Origin: Yamagishiella unicocca
Lineage: Eukaryota; Chlorophyta; Chlorophyceae; Chlamydomonadales; Volvocaceae
Assembly: GCA_003116995.1 (NCBI GenBank)
Contig: BDSL01000005.1
Span: 1,500,001-1,564,000 of the forward strand
DNA: 64,000 bases
Direction: 5' to 3'
How positions within the stretch are numbered: position 1 is the first letter of the stretch; every line of letters begins with the position of its first letter. Position numbers and translations under genes: made by a program. The notes beneath the pieces are model-generated. The model saw only the letters and a program-made list of their open reading frames with translations, was not told the DNA's origin and ran no database searches. Of this stretch, positions 34,388 through 46,600 are shown piece by piece.

Positions 34388-37300
34388 ATGGCGGCCATGC
34401 GGACAGGCCGAGCAGCTGCTACAGGCGTCGCCGACCCTGCGGTTGCTGGTGCTGGCGCCCGTGCGGAAGCTGCTATAGGTATTGCAGCCGTGCAACCGAT
34501 TCCCGAGCGTGATTCATCATGCCGCACCGCGGGAGGTGCGGCATGCGCCAGCGGCAGCGGGAAGGTGATGTGCGTTGCGCGCATCATCGGCGATAGCGAT
34601 GACGGTGACGACGGTGACGGCGGAGGCGGCAGCCGCGGTAGCGGCGGCAGCTGTGACGAGGCGATGGCTTATGTTGAGGCGACTGCGCTTTCGCTGCCGC
34701 AGCTGCCGCCGCGTTCGGCGCTACCACCGCCGCGACCGGTAGATGATACTGCTTCGCTGCAGACACCCACCAGTCGTGATCAATTCGACGAAGGCATTAC
34801 GGGGGCAGCGGCGAGAGAGCCACAGCCGTCATACACAGCCGCATATGCATTCGCGGTTGTGCCGTTTGACCATGATGCGGCAACGGTATTGGCGGCGGTG
34901 CCGATGGCCGCGAAGATGGAGGAGCTGCAGGTTGAGGGGGTAGCGAGAAGACCCATGGAAGTGGACGCTGGCGGAGGCGCCGGCAGATGGAGAGATGGGC
35001 GGCAGGAGGAATGCCCGCCGGCGGCGGCGCCAGCGGCGGCGGCGGCGCCAGCGGCGGCGGCGGTCGACAACGGCGTCAGCGGCGGCGGCGACGCTGGGTC
35101 GCCCTCGTGCCCTCAGGCGCCATCTCCGGCCGAGGCTGTGGTGGATGCAGCACTTACAACGGAACCGAGCGCTGCTGCTACTGCGGCTGCCACTGCGGCT
35201 GCTACTGCGGCTGCTACTGCGGCTGCTACCGCGGCCGCTACCGCGGCTGCTGCCATCTCGACGGCGGAGGCGGCTGTTGCTGCGACGCGCGCAGCTCTGG
35301 CGGCGAGAGTGGCGGAGCTGGAGGAGGGCTGGGCGGGAGGCGGCGGCGGCGTGACAAACCGCCGGCGACCCCGCAAGACCCTGACCCAAATGAACCAGGT
35401 GGGAGCGACGACCCCGGGTGCTCGCGGACAAGTTGGAGCGTAGGCTGCGGCGGCGAGGTCCCAGTTTGATTGGACACTGCAGCTTCCATTCCCAGTACGG
35501 CGGCCGCGTTTTATGAGCCTGCGTCTCCCCTTACCGCAACCCACAACCCCACCATGCTCTAAAACCCCCCAAAAACCACCCCTCACGCTCCTGCCGGTGC
35601 GGTGCGGTACGGTGCGGTACGGTGCGGTACGATGCGGTACGATGCGGTACCCCAGGAGGCGGTGTCGTACAGTCGGTCGGGGGACCCACTGTCCGCCGCC
35701 GCCGCGCTGACGGCACTGCTGCGGATCTGCCGTACGGGGCGGATGACTCACCGGGACCTGCCGGTGGCGCGGGCCAACCTGGCGGCGGCGCTGCTGGCGG
35801 CGGGGCTGGCGGCGGAGGCGCTGGCGGAGGCGGAGACTGTCGTGACGGAGCTGGAGGGTCGGCCGCTGGGGTAGGTAGTGGGGTGCGGGGTGGTCCGGGG
35901 GCGGGGGACCGTTGAGGCGGGGTTCGGTTGGCGGGTGGTGGTTGGTGGTCAGTTGGCTGGCGCGAGGCGAACGAGAACACCCAAGAGGCGAAGACGGCGG
36001 ACACCAGCCACCACCGGCATCTGCTGCTGCCGCTGCTGCTACAGCTCGCGGCGCTTCGGGATCCCCACCCCATGTGCTGTGTCTACAGCCGTGCCCCCCC
36101 CCACGGATTATCCTCCACCCCAAACACGCACACTCCGCTGCCGCCCTCCTTCCCCTCGCGCGCTGCCCTCGCCCGCAGCCTGCTGGACCCACCCCTCCAG
36201 CGCGCCCTGGTTCGCGCCCTGCTGCACCGCGGCCAGGCGCAGTCCGCGCTGGGTCGCCACGCAGCTGCAGTGGCCTCCCTGGAGCGCGGCCTGGCCCTGG
36301 AGCCGCACCACCCCCAGATGCGGGTGGCACTGGATGCGGCGGGGCGGGCGATGCTGTCACAGCTGCTTGCAGGTGCAGACTCGGAACTGGGTCGGGACCG
36401 GAACGGGGGTTTGGCACCTGCTGGGAGGGGTAGATGCTGCCTCTATCTCCCGGGAGGCCGCTCGCTCCTCGCCCCTCTCCTCGTATTTTAAAACCCCAAG
36501 CAACCCCCAACCGCAGGGGGCCACACGGAGACGCTCGCGCTGCCCGCCCCCCAGCCCCAGCCCCTTGCTCTGACGAACCACACGGGGGGCCACCACATGC
36601 AGCCGACCCCTGGCGCCGGCGGCTCGTCCGTGGCGTTGCATCTGCGGTGGGAGGAGCTGCTCCCCGCGCGGCTCCTTACGCCGCGAGCCGCTGAGGTGGA
36701 CGACCGCACCCGTGACACGTACAATTTCGTCACCATCGAGGTGCGTACGGCGATGGTACGACAGGACTACGGGTCGTACCATCTCCCCTGTGTCCTCGTT
36801 CCTTCCCGCTCGGGACCCTCCTCACCCGGCCGTTCAAACACGTGTCGTTGGAAGAAACCTCCCGACACCGCGCACCGAACACGGTGAATAAACCCGAGCT
36901 CCCGGGGGTCTGCATCCCTCGCAGACCGACCTCCGCATGCCCCGGCGCTGCCTGCGGGCACTGCACGACGGGCCGCGTGTGGAGGCGGTGCGGAAGGCGG
37001 TGGTGGCGGCGGTGGAGGCAGCGGCGCGCGGCGGCGGCGACGGCACCGACGGCGACGAGCGGGACGTGCGGGTGCTGCTGCTGGGCTCCTGCGCGGGGCT
37101 GCTGGGGCTGGTGGCGCTGCGGGCGGGGGCGGTGCACGTGACATGTGTGGAGAGGTAGGCCGGCGGCGGCGGACGGGAGGACAGATGCGCCATCAAGGAG
37201 TGGCGGGGTGCTTCCTTCCTTTCCGCTTTCACTTGCGTTACTTAATGTTGCAACAAGTAAGCCCCAAGCTTTGGCGGCCTCCCTTCCCTGAGCTTCCCTC

Positions 37301-40300
37301 TCCCCGACCCGTGGGTCGCGCCCTGCCCGGCGGCCAGGTGGCTCTACCTGGCCTCCGCCGCCGGGGAGGTGCTGGCGGGCGCCGGAGTGCCGTCCGACCG
37401 CTACCGGGTGTCGTATAGGAGGCCCACGGAGCTGCGGCTGAAGGAGGATGTGCCGGTGTGCTGCAACGTGGTGGTGAGGCGTGCTGGCTGGGGGGCCGGC
37501 TGGCTGGCATGCGTGCCCCTTGATCGCCATAAGGCCCCTTGATCGCCATAAGGCCCACCCAAAGAATGGTCTAGAATACCATGTGTGTGTACGTGGGAGG
37601 CATCCGGGGCACGTCTGTACGACGTGCGCTGGGGTCAGCATACGGCTTTTACACGCCCTCTGCGCTCCGAAACCCACTCCACCGTCCTAACCTCCTAGCA
37701 ACCGGTGTCCTAACCTCCGCGCCGCGCCCCAGGTCGCCACTGACCTGCTGGACGACGGGCTGCTCAGCAGCGACCTGCTGCCGGCTGTACGACACGCGAT
37801 GGCGGCGGGCCTGGCCACCCACGATGCGGTGGTGGTACCGGCGGCGGCGACGGTTTGGGTGCAGGCGGCGCAGCTGGCGGCGCCGCCGCCGCGCAGATGC
37901 GGTGGACTGGACTTGCGGGCGCTAGACCGGTACCGGTACGCGTTCGTACCGTTCGTCTGGTCGTACACTTTTTTCCGGCTCCGGTCCAAGCCTGGGGCTC
38001 TACCCTCCCTGCCCCCCCGCCCACGGGTTTCCTCTCATGCACACCCCTCCCCTCCCCCGTACCGTACCGTACCGTACCGGCAGTTGGTGGCCGTCACAGA
38101 GCCTCGGGGCGCCGCTGGCGGAGGGCGCTTACACGCCGCTGTCCAAACCAATGGTGCGGCGGTGCAGGGGCCGGACCAGGGAGGGCGGGAGGGCGGCGAG
38201 AAGACCCGCGAAGGATGAAGTTTCATTGCTGTTGACAGTAAAGACGTACCAGACAGCAGCGCACGAGCCGTCATTCGGTGGACCGCATCTGCCTATCTTG
38301 TTTGGAGCTGGGCTCCCGGGTGCTGCATTTCCGTTTGTTATTGGCTTTGACTGGGCTGGACACCGTTGACGTCTGTTACCCCAACCTCCTCTGCCCTCCG
38401 AAACCACCAGCTTGCTCCTTAGCGGTTCACCCGGCACCTCCTGACGTGTGGCTGCGCCGCAGGAGGCGTGGCACTTCGACCTGCTGGCGGCCGCCGACGC
38501 GACCGAGGCTCGAACCCTGGACCTGCAGCTGGAGGCCAGCGGCCGCTTCAACGCCGTCGTGTCGTGGTACGACGTACGACTGTACGGCAACATCAGGCTG
38601 GTTACGCATAGCCCACCGCTACCTTGCGCCGGGAGCGCCACTGATGACGACGACGACGAGGAGGAGGAGGAAGACATAGAGGACGACAACGACGACAACG
38701 ACGACGACGACGAGTCTGCTGCGGCGGCCGCGACAGCGGCGGCCGGTGTGGGGGCGCTCGTCGCTGTGGGCGGCGGCTGTGGGGAAGGTCGCGCTCCGCC
38801 ATCCCGGCCCAAGACACTTCAGGTGTGTGGGCTGACCGCCAGTACGCTGGGAGCCCCCGGTGGGGGCTTCATCTCCGCAGCAAGCTGAAGCGCAACACCC
38901 GCCCTGCCCGGAGCGGAAACCCTACGATGGTGCCGTACAAGCCCCACCTCTCACATCCCCCCGCTGCAACCAATCTCCCCCTTCCTTTCCCACCCTGCCG
39001 CCGTACGTATACTCCTCCGTTCGCACCCGCCGTACGCACGCGCGCAGGCCGCCGTACACTGGCTGCCCGGACCCATCCCCGTGACCGCGGGCGCGGTGTT
39101 GCCGCTGACCGTGTGCCACAACACCATCGCCCTCCGCTTCGAGGTGAGCGCCCCCGCTGCCCCCACCGCCCGCTGGCTTCCTAGTCCGCGGGCTCTCCCC
39201 CTCCACATCCACATCCACCGGGTAGCACCGACCGGGCGCCCAACCTAGCACCGCCTCTTCTGTCGTACTTTAAGGGCGCAGCACCGCGATGGTGGGTCGC
39301 GACTCGTGGTCTGCAGGCTTACGACGTTGTCTGGGTTGTTACCCGTTGGGAGCTGCAGCTCAGCAGCATTCGTCGGCCTGGACCGTCGTGGACCGTGGCC
39401 ACGTGGCCACTGGGTTCATCCTGCGGCGAGCGCCGGCCCCCCCCCGCCCCCAAACGGTTTTTCTCGCATCAACGGGTCTTCCTCGATACCCCCTCGAGGT
39501 CTCGAAAATACACCCCTCCCCAACTGCCCCGAAGCCCCCGACACCCTGCCCCTCCACCTGTGTTTCTTGGGTTTCCTCTCACCCCCTCCCCTCTCCCCTG
39601 GCAGGTCCTGACGGCAGACTACCACTGGCTGGTGGTCCGGGACCCTAGCCTGCCCCCGGCCACCTGGGGGGCGCTGGCGGACACCCACCGGCTGGCGGCG
39701 TACCGGCGAGCCATCGGGGGGGCGGTGCAGCGGCTGCGAGCTGCGGGTGAGGAGGGCCAGGGGGGAGGAGGCGGGTCAGGGGAGGAGGAGGCGGGTCAGG
39801 GGGAGGGCGAAGGACCCCCTTCCGCTCCCTCCCCGTCCTGATCGCCGGCGTGGCTCTGTTCCCTCGACTCATCGCCAGCTCCCAACGGCACCCCGCCGTG
39901 AGGGCCCGTGACCTCAGGCCTCAGTTACCACATCATGAGCCACTCCACCCTCCTCCGCTGCCTGCCATCATCGCCCTCACACCCTTCCCCTACCCCGCCC
40001 CGACCGCCCCGCCCCGACCGCCCCGCCCCGTCTAGCATTCTCCCCCGCCTACCAGTAGTGTTTCCTTCCCTTCGCTGCCGGTCCCCGGGTTTCTCCTCTT
40101 AAGCCCCGGGCTCCACCCCCTCCCTCCGGCTCTCCAGGCCGCCCGGTGGTGGCGGTGGATGTGGGGGCGGGCTGCGGGGCGCTGGCGCTGGTCGCTGCAG
40201 CCGCGGGCGCCGACAGTGTGGTGGCGGTGGAGGTGCACCCGACGCTGGCGGCGGTCGCGAGGAGGTGCGCGGCGGACAACGGCCTGGGCCACAAGGTGGG

Positions 40301-42911
40301 CAGGGCCCCTGCTGCTGCTGCCGATGCCGCTGTCGCTGCCGCTGTCGCTACCGCTGTCCTCTCCTTTCTTTACCTTCCCTATCCTTGCCAAGAATACAAG
40401 CCTCGAAGCTTGCTTTCCGGACCTGTTTCAAAAACAAGTCCGGAATAATCAACCGACCCGCTAAATAAAAACCCGCCCTCCCTGGAGTGGCCCCTCCCAG
40501 GTGGCAGTGGTCCAGGGAGACGCGGGGGAGCTGGTCCGCGGCCGGGATTTGCCGTACAGCGGCGCCAACCTCGTCATCTGTGACTTGTTCGATGCAGGTG
40601 GGGTGACCGCCGGGGGGCCGCGATGAGCGGAGGGTCGGAGGGCAGTGCCCGGGGGGAGGGCGGGGATCATGGCAGGGAGCGAGCCTAAGAGAGACACCGT
40701 GAGGTGCAACCGAACTCGGGGCCCCAATCGGGGAAACGTTGCCGCCGTACGAATCAAAACCCTAATGCTCAAGGGTTACCTCCAAGGATGAAAGGACGGC
40801 GGCGGCTGCCTGCGGGCCCCCAGGTCTGCTGGGTCACCGTGTGCTGCCCACCCTGGAGTGCGTCAAGAGGCGGGTGGCGGAGGCGGAGGCGACCGTGGCG
40901 GCGGCGGTGACGGCGCCGGCGGCGGGGCCGGCAGCGGTGGTGGTGGAGGTGGTGCCGGCGGCGGCTCGCGTTTGGGCGGTAGGAGTGGAGCTGCTGACGC
41001 GGCGGGTGTGCGGCGAGGACTTGTCGCCGCTCAACAAGTACAGGTGCGGCCAGTGTCCAGTGCCATGGAATTACTACCGGTGATTATTGCACGTACACCA
41101 TCAGGGTGGGGTTGCAAGGAAGGCTCGTGGATGTGAGAAAACCGTTTAGAACAGACGTTTTGAGATGCATGCTGGGGAACTGGGTTGAGGAAACGAACGA
41201 CGGAGGCCGTATGTCGACCTTCGGCGGCGGCGTCTAGACTAGCGGGGTGGGGTGGGTCAAAGATGGGGTGCTCGGGGAGGTGCGGGGTTGATTGGCATGT
41301 CGCGGTTGGTGGCGTGGTGGGGTGTTCACCCACAATTGGGTTAGATGCCCACCCGCAATCCGGCGTCGCCCGTCCTGCCTTTCCACGGGCTTCCGTCGGC
41401 CTAGCTGAGAGCTGCGGCACCCACCCTGTGCCCCGCGTTTGATCGGGCCCTGGACATGGCTTTGGCCACAGGTGGGACGACACGTACGAGAATGTACGGC
41501 TGCAGGATCTGCCGTACCGCCAGCTTACCGTGCCTGTGCCGGTGTTCGACTTCGACTTCACGCAGCCGCCCGGCGACGGCATCGCCGGGGCGGTTGGCGG
41601 TTACCCAACAACCGCCCGGGTCGAGGCGAAGATCATCTCGAAAGGTGGGTGGTGGACGTCGGGAGGGGGACAGAGTGCTGATTCCTTTGGCCTGTTACAG
41701 ATTGAGATCGACCCGGATTTGAAACGTAACCAAAACGGCTCCAGCGTCCCGTCCTGTTTTTCTGTAGGGTGTGGTCCAGTTCCATCGCTCCACACGTCCC
41801 CTCCGCCCCGTCATGCCCCCCTCCCTCGAGCGATCCCCTCGGCAGGTGTGCTCAACGCCGTGGCCTTCTGGTACGACCTGCAGCTAGACAACCACCATAA
41901 CAACCAACTGTCCAACGCGCCGCCGGGTCTCGTCACGGCCGCCACCGCCGTCGCCGGTGAGGATGACGCGCGCCAGCGCCACGGCCCGTACGGCAGCGGC
42001 GACGCCGTCAGCCACCGTCGCCACCACCGCCGCTACCGCCGCCGCTGCCAGGCTGTGCAGTACCTAGACTGCGCGCTGCCCGTGGCGCCGGGGGGTGGCG
42101 GCGGCGGCGGTGGCGGTGGCGCTGACGGCGGTGGCGCTGACGGCGGTGGCGCTGACGGCGCCGATGACGTCCCCGTCGTGGTGCTGATGGCGCGGCGGCA
42201 GGCTGGCGGCATTCGCTTCGCGCTGCGACCCGGGGTGGGCGTGCCCGTGCCCAGGCCGCCGTACAAGGTGCGGATTGGCAGGGGGCAGGGGGCCCCAAGG
42301 GGCAGGGGGCAGGGGACCCCAAGGGGCAAGGGGCAGGGGTGCTGTGTTTTCTTGGAAGCTAAGGGAAGGTGGGCGCCGCGCGAAGGAGGACCTCACCCCC
42401 CGGCGCGGGCCTGTGGGCCCGAGACCCCTACCCGCTGCCTCGGTGACGTCCGGTTCGGATCGGCTCCTCATCGCCCTCCCACGTGTAGGTGGAGTGGGGC
42501 GGCGGCGTCAGCGTGGAGAACCCCCACGTGCAGCGAGCTCGCTACTGCCAGCTGCTGGTTTCGGAGTGGCTGCAGCGCCTGCCGCGCATCGGCGGAGGCG
42601 GAGGCGGCGGCGCCGCCGCCGCCACGTCCATCACCGCCGACCTGGCGCCACTGTGGCGGAGCTGCGGCAGCCTGGCGCTGGACCCGGCGGCGCTGGCGGA
42701 CGTGACGCATCGGCTGACGCTGCTGGAGCGGCTGTACGGCAGGGTGGCGGCTGGCGGCGCCGGCATGGGAGCGGATGGGCGGGAGGTGGCGGCGGCGGTG
42801 GCGGCGGTACCGGTGGGCGGGGCGGAGGAGGGGGCTGCGGAGGGGGAGGGGCGGGTGGGGTTAGTGCGGCCAGAGGATGTGAGCTTGGGGCTGCCGGCGG
42901 TGTGGTTTTGA
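34388..42911 (+). CDS. TPR plus tandem PRMT-fold protein (PRMT9/PRMT7-like arginine methyltransferase)
   Basis: Seventeen exons: 34388-35398, 35656-35870, 36179-36372, 36517-36740, 36925-37154, 37338-37473, 37733-37935, 38084-38153, 38463-38822, 39048-39143, 39605-39746, 40138-40295, 40501-40597, 40824-41043, 41472-41644, 41846-42267, 42489-42911; 4374 nt, 1457 aa. Residues 1-337 are Ala-rich. About 338-474 are TPR helices (GRHAAAVASLERGLALEPHH). A first Rossmann PRMT module follows (VRVLLLGSCAGLLGLVALRA, then LDRYRWW and PLSKPMEAWHFDL), with an acidic insert in the ninth exon. The second module has a canonical SAM loop (VAVDVGAGCGALALVAAA), then LFDAGLLGHRVLP and FDFDFTQPP. TPRs before two PRMT modules is the PRMT9 layout. 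The double-E loops are altered in both halves (TDLLDDGLLSSD; CDLFDAGLLGHR), so activity is uncertain. Confidence 0.83.
35600..35650 (+). repeat. 10-bp GGTGCGGTAC tandem repeat in a PRMT intron
   Basis: About five units of GGTGCGGTAC / GATGCGGTAC lie just before the acceptor of the second exon of the tandem PRMT gene. A related (GTAC)n run, TACCGTACCGTACCG, precedes the exon at 38084. Confidence 0.7.
41106..41193 (+). repeat. Dispersed intronic repeat, copy A
   Basis: About 85 bp containing AACCGTTTAGAACAGACG and GAGATGCATGCTGG, ending near GGGTTGAGGA. It lies in a PRMT intron. Other copies: 51357-51447 (opposite strand, nearly identical), 47886-47970, 47976-48015 (partial), 39452-39493 (opposite, partial), 63400-63480 (opposite, diverged). 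Confidence 0.75.
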
Positions 42912-43638
42912 TGGCGCTTCCGGACAGAGGGCAGCTGGTTTAGTATTACATCGGTTGGTGCACTGGTGTTGCGAGGTGGCAGGATAGTGGGAGTGGCCAT
43001 TTGAGTTGTCATGGAGCTCTGGTGAGTCCTCGGTGTGGGTGTGTCCGTGAGCTGTGCGATGATGATGATAACGACATGCTCCGAAACCGGATGCCGTTCC
43101 GTGACGGCCAACTGAACCGAGGCAATTGATACGATATGATCATGGGGCGGATGGGCGGCTGTGAGGAAAGGTAATCGAGGCTTGTGCGAATGTAATTGGT
43201 GGTTAGGGCTGAGGACGGGGGTGGGGAATATGGGCGGGGGGGGGCGTCACGCTTCCCCAGCATTATGGCATGTCCAGATATCAATTTAATTACGATAACA
43301 ACACGTGAACGTCTGAGGAAGGTAAACGGGTTGAATTCCGCGATTTGGGTGGCCGGCAGTGTCGTGCTTTATTGAGCGCGCGGGCGTCGGCTCAAGGATG
43401 AGCAAAAGCACGCCGGCGGCATTTTCATGCATAGTTTAGTTTTCCTTCAATACATTCACTTAGCCATAAGACGTCGAAGACATCGCTCGTCGTTACGCGG
43501 CGGCGCCGCTTCCGTTATTGCAGCTACGATGAAGCAGTATTAATACCCGGAATCTAAAGAGAGGAGCGTTGCGCAGTCCTTAAGCTTTGTTAATTGGCGA
43601 CTTCACGGTGACCGCCGGCGCACTCTCGCAGTGCAGAA
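42912..43638. other. Intergenic region between the PRMT gene and UTP13
   Basis: The two genes are head to tail. The 3' UTR of the PRMT gene probably ends after the TGTAA at 43191-43195. AT-richer sequence from about 43260 to 43620 is the likely UTP13 promoter. No exon is seen. Confidence 0.5.
43191..43195 (+). promoter_or_regulatory. Candidate poly(A) signal TGTAA
   Basis: TGTAA lies 280 nt after the stop of the tandem PRMT gene, a normal distance for a volvocine 3' UTR. Confidence 0.4.
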
Positions 43639-46600
43639 ATGCCGGCCGCCGCGCAGCAGCTGCAGCTGAAGGCGACTTACCGGGCCACCTCTAAACTACA
43701 AGTATTCTACACTGGCGGAGCCGCACGGCTTACTAGGGATGGGAAGCTGCTGGCTTGCTCATGCTCCGATGAAGTCAAGGTGCGCTGCGCACAGCGTCCG
43801 ACCTCTGTCCCAGCGTTTTCCCGAATCTCCCTAAAATACTATCATCAGTATACTACATCAGCCTTGTCTGGAACGGCAGATTAACAGAAATCGCAGCCAG
43901 CGGCTAGGAGGGGGTCAGTATTGAGAGTTCCTTCCGAAGCCGTGCCCTCGTAACGCGGCGACGAAGCTGCCTTTTGGGCCACGTGTGCACCACGTGGAGC
44001 TGCTCGCTGAGGTTGGGAGGCAGCTGCTGCCGTCTAGACAGCAAAAACCCGTTGGCCAGCCCACAACCCCACACTCCCACCAAAGCCTGACCCCAGCAAA
44101 GCGTGCCACGTGCGCATCTCTGCACGTTTGTAACCCTTCTCCCAGACATCGCTCATCTGTGCCGCAATTTTCAAACTCTCCGCAACCACGTCCCAGCCTC
44201 GTCCCGCCGAACTGAGCTTAACTGAGCGCTTCCTTCTGAGCCCCGCCTTCATCCATACACCTCTGACTCTGCCACCGCCGCCGCCGCCGCACTCGCAGAT
44301 CGTGGAGGTGGCGACGGGGGCCGTCATGCGCTCGATAAAGCCGGTAGGTTTCGGAGCATACTGGGCGAGGGGGCCTAGGACCGCGGCCACGCTCACGCAC
44401 ATACCGTTGACGCCGCCCAACGAACCTAACCGCAACCGAACAAACCGCCGTCGCCATCCGCCGCCCTCGAGCAGGACGGCGAAGCAGTGACGGCGGTCGC
44501 CGTCAGCCCCGACTGCCGTACGCTGGTCGTCGCGACGCGCTCGCTGTACGTGCGAGTGTACGACATGACGACGGGCGCGCAGCTGCGGTCCTGGCGCGGG
44601 CATAAGGCCCCGGTGGCGGACCTGGCGATAGACGCGTCAGGCGGTTACGTGGCCACTGCGTCCGCGGACCGGTCCGTCAAGGTGCGGGCTCTCGAGGGCC
44701 TCCTGGGTTTGGGTTTCGGAGCTGAGAGTTGGGGTTTCTGGGCTGGGAATGGTATTGAGGGCTGGGGTGTCGTTCCGCCGGTGCAGAGGCGGCAGACAGG
44801 AGCGGGGCCGGGATTGAAGCGGGTTGTGGGGAGGGCATGCCGCGAGGTGCGGGTAGTTGAGCCGTTCTGGGGGTGATGGGGGCGGCCATTGCGACAGGTC
44901 CCGGGCGCTGATCGCTGAGAGCGCAAGGGAGGGGTTCTTGGGGAGGCGGCATGCGGTGCTTGTACTGGAATGCTAGGGATGCTAGGGATGCTAGGGATGC
45001 TAGGGACGGTGGTGGTGACGGTACCGGCACCAACAGCTTCGCACCTCGCAACGCCTGTAAAACACACTGCTGCCATCTGCCACCCAGACATGATCCTGTC
45101 ACCCTGCCTGCTGCGCCGCCCCTAGGTGTGGGACCTGGCTGGCGGCTTCTGCACCCACAACTTCTCAGGCGGCCACGGCGGTGTCGTACTGCGGGCCATG
45201 TTCCACCCCAAGCTGCCGCAGCTCTTCACGGCGGCGGACGACGGCTCCGTGCGGGTGTGGAACCTGGAGGACAAGAGCTGCGTGTACGACCTGAAGGTAC
45301 GACAACCTGACGCAACGGTGCCATTTTTTGGTGTCACGGGGTCCTCGCGTACGTCATTTGCTGGGCAGCCGCTGACGTGGCATCGTGCCGGCATCTGAAC
45401 CCCCATAGCCCTCACTCACTACACTTCATGTTGCCAATTGTTGCTGCTGCTGGTGTTGCTGCTGGTGTTGCTGCTGCCGCTCAGGCCCACTTCAGCGCGG
45501 TGACGTCCCTGGCGCTGTCTCCGGACGGCTGGCTGCTGCTGACGTCGGGGCGTGACAAGGTGGTGGTGGTGTGGGACCTGCGGAGGTGCGCGGGGGCGGG
45601 AGCGGGAGCGGCGGTGGAGGGAAACGGGGGGAGGGGGGCAAGTGGGGCGAGTTTGTGAAGTGCCGTACAGCTGTTCGTACGTGAGAATGCATGCATTGTT
45701 GAGTTGCCATACGCGTGGAACGCCTTAACACCATAGGCTTCCCTTGACGGCCCCCACCTCTCCCCCCTTCCTCTCATCCTCTCTCCCCATCCTCCTGTTG
45801 TACCTATGTCGTGTAAGCGTTCTTTATGCCGTCTCCCCATCTTCCACCTCCCAGCGGCGCCAAGGTCACTACAGTGCCTGTGTTTGAGGCGGTGGAGGGG
45901 CTGGTGGCGCTGCCGCTGGGGTCGACCTTCCCTGGAGTGCCGCGGCTGGGGTCGGACACGGCGGCGGTACTGAAGGTGGGGAATGAGCGGCGGGGCGGGG
46001 AGGTGCTGGACAGACGGGTTTCGGTGGTAGGACCGGGGCTGACAGGAGGGGTTTGATGGTAGCCCCAAAACCAGCCCCCCAAAACACTCCGATATCGGCA
46101 TCTCAATTCATGCCTGTGGCGACGCATGGTCTTCGTTTCACTCCCCGATCATGCCATTCGCTCGACCCACCCCCAAACCCGCCACCCCTCCCCCAGGGTT
46201 CCAAGAAGCATGTCTTCTTCGCCACTGCCGGGGAACGAGGAGCCATCAAGTACGGCAGGCTGGGGGCGCGGGAAAGGGGCAGGGAGGAAAGGGGCAGGGA
46301 GGGGGCAGCTGAACTCCAATGCGTACCGTGGGAATCAAGTAAAACGCAACAGATACAGATGCAGATACAGCAACGGCAGCAGCAACAGCAGCAGCAACAG
46401 CAACTGGAGAACCTTGGGCTGCCGTCAGTCTACCCTTCCCGCCACTCCTGCCGCAATCACCACCACTCGAGCTCCCCTCCTGCCCTCCTTATCGCGCCCG
46501 CCCCCCACCGTCGAGTAACGGTCCTTTGTTGCATACACCCCTGCCCCCCCTGTACCCTAGGCTTTGGAGCAGCGAGACGGGTGGCTGTGTGGCGGAGGTG

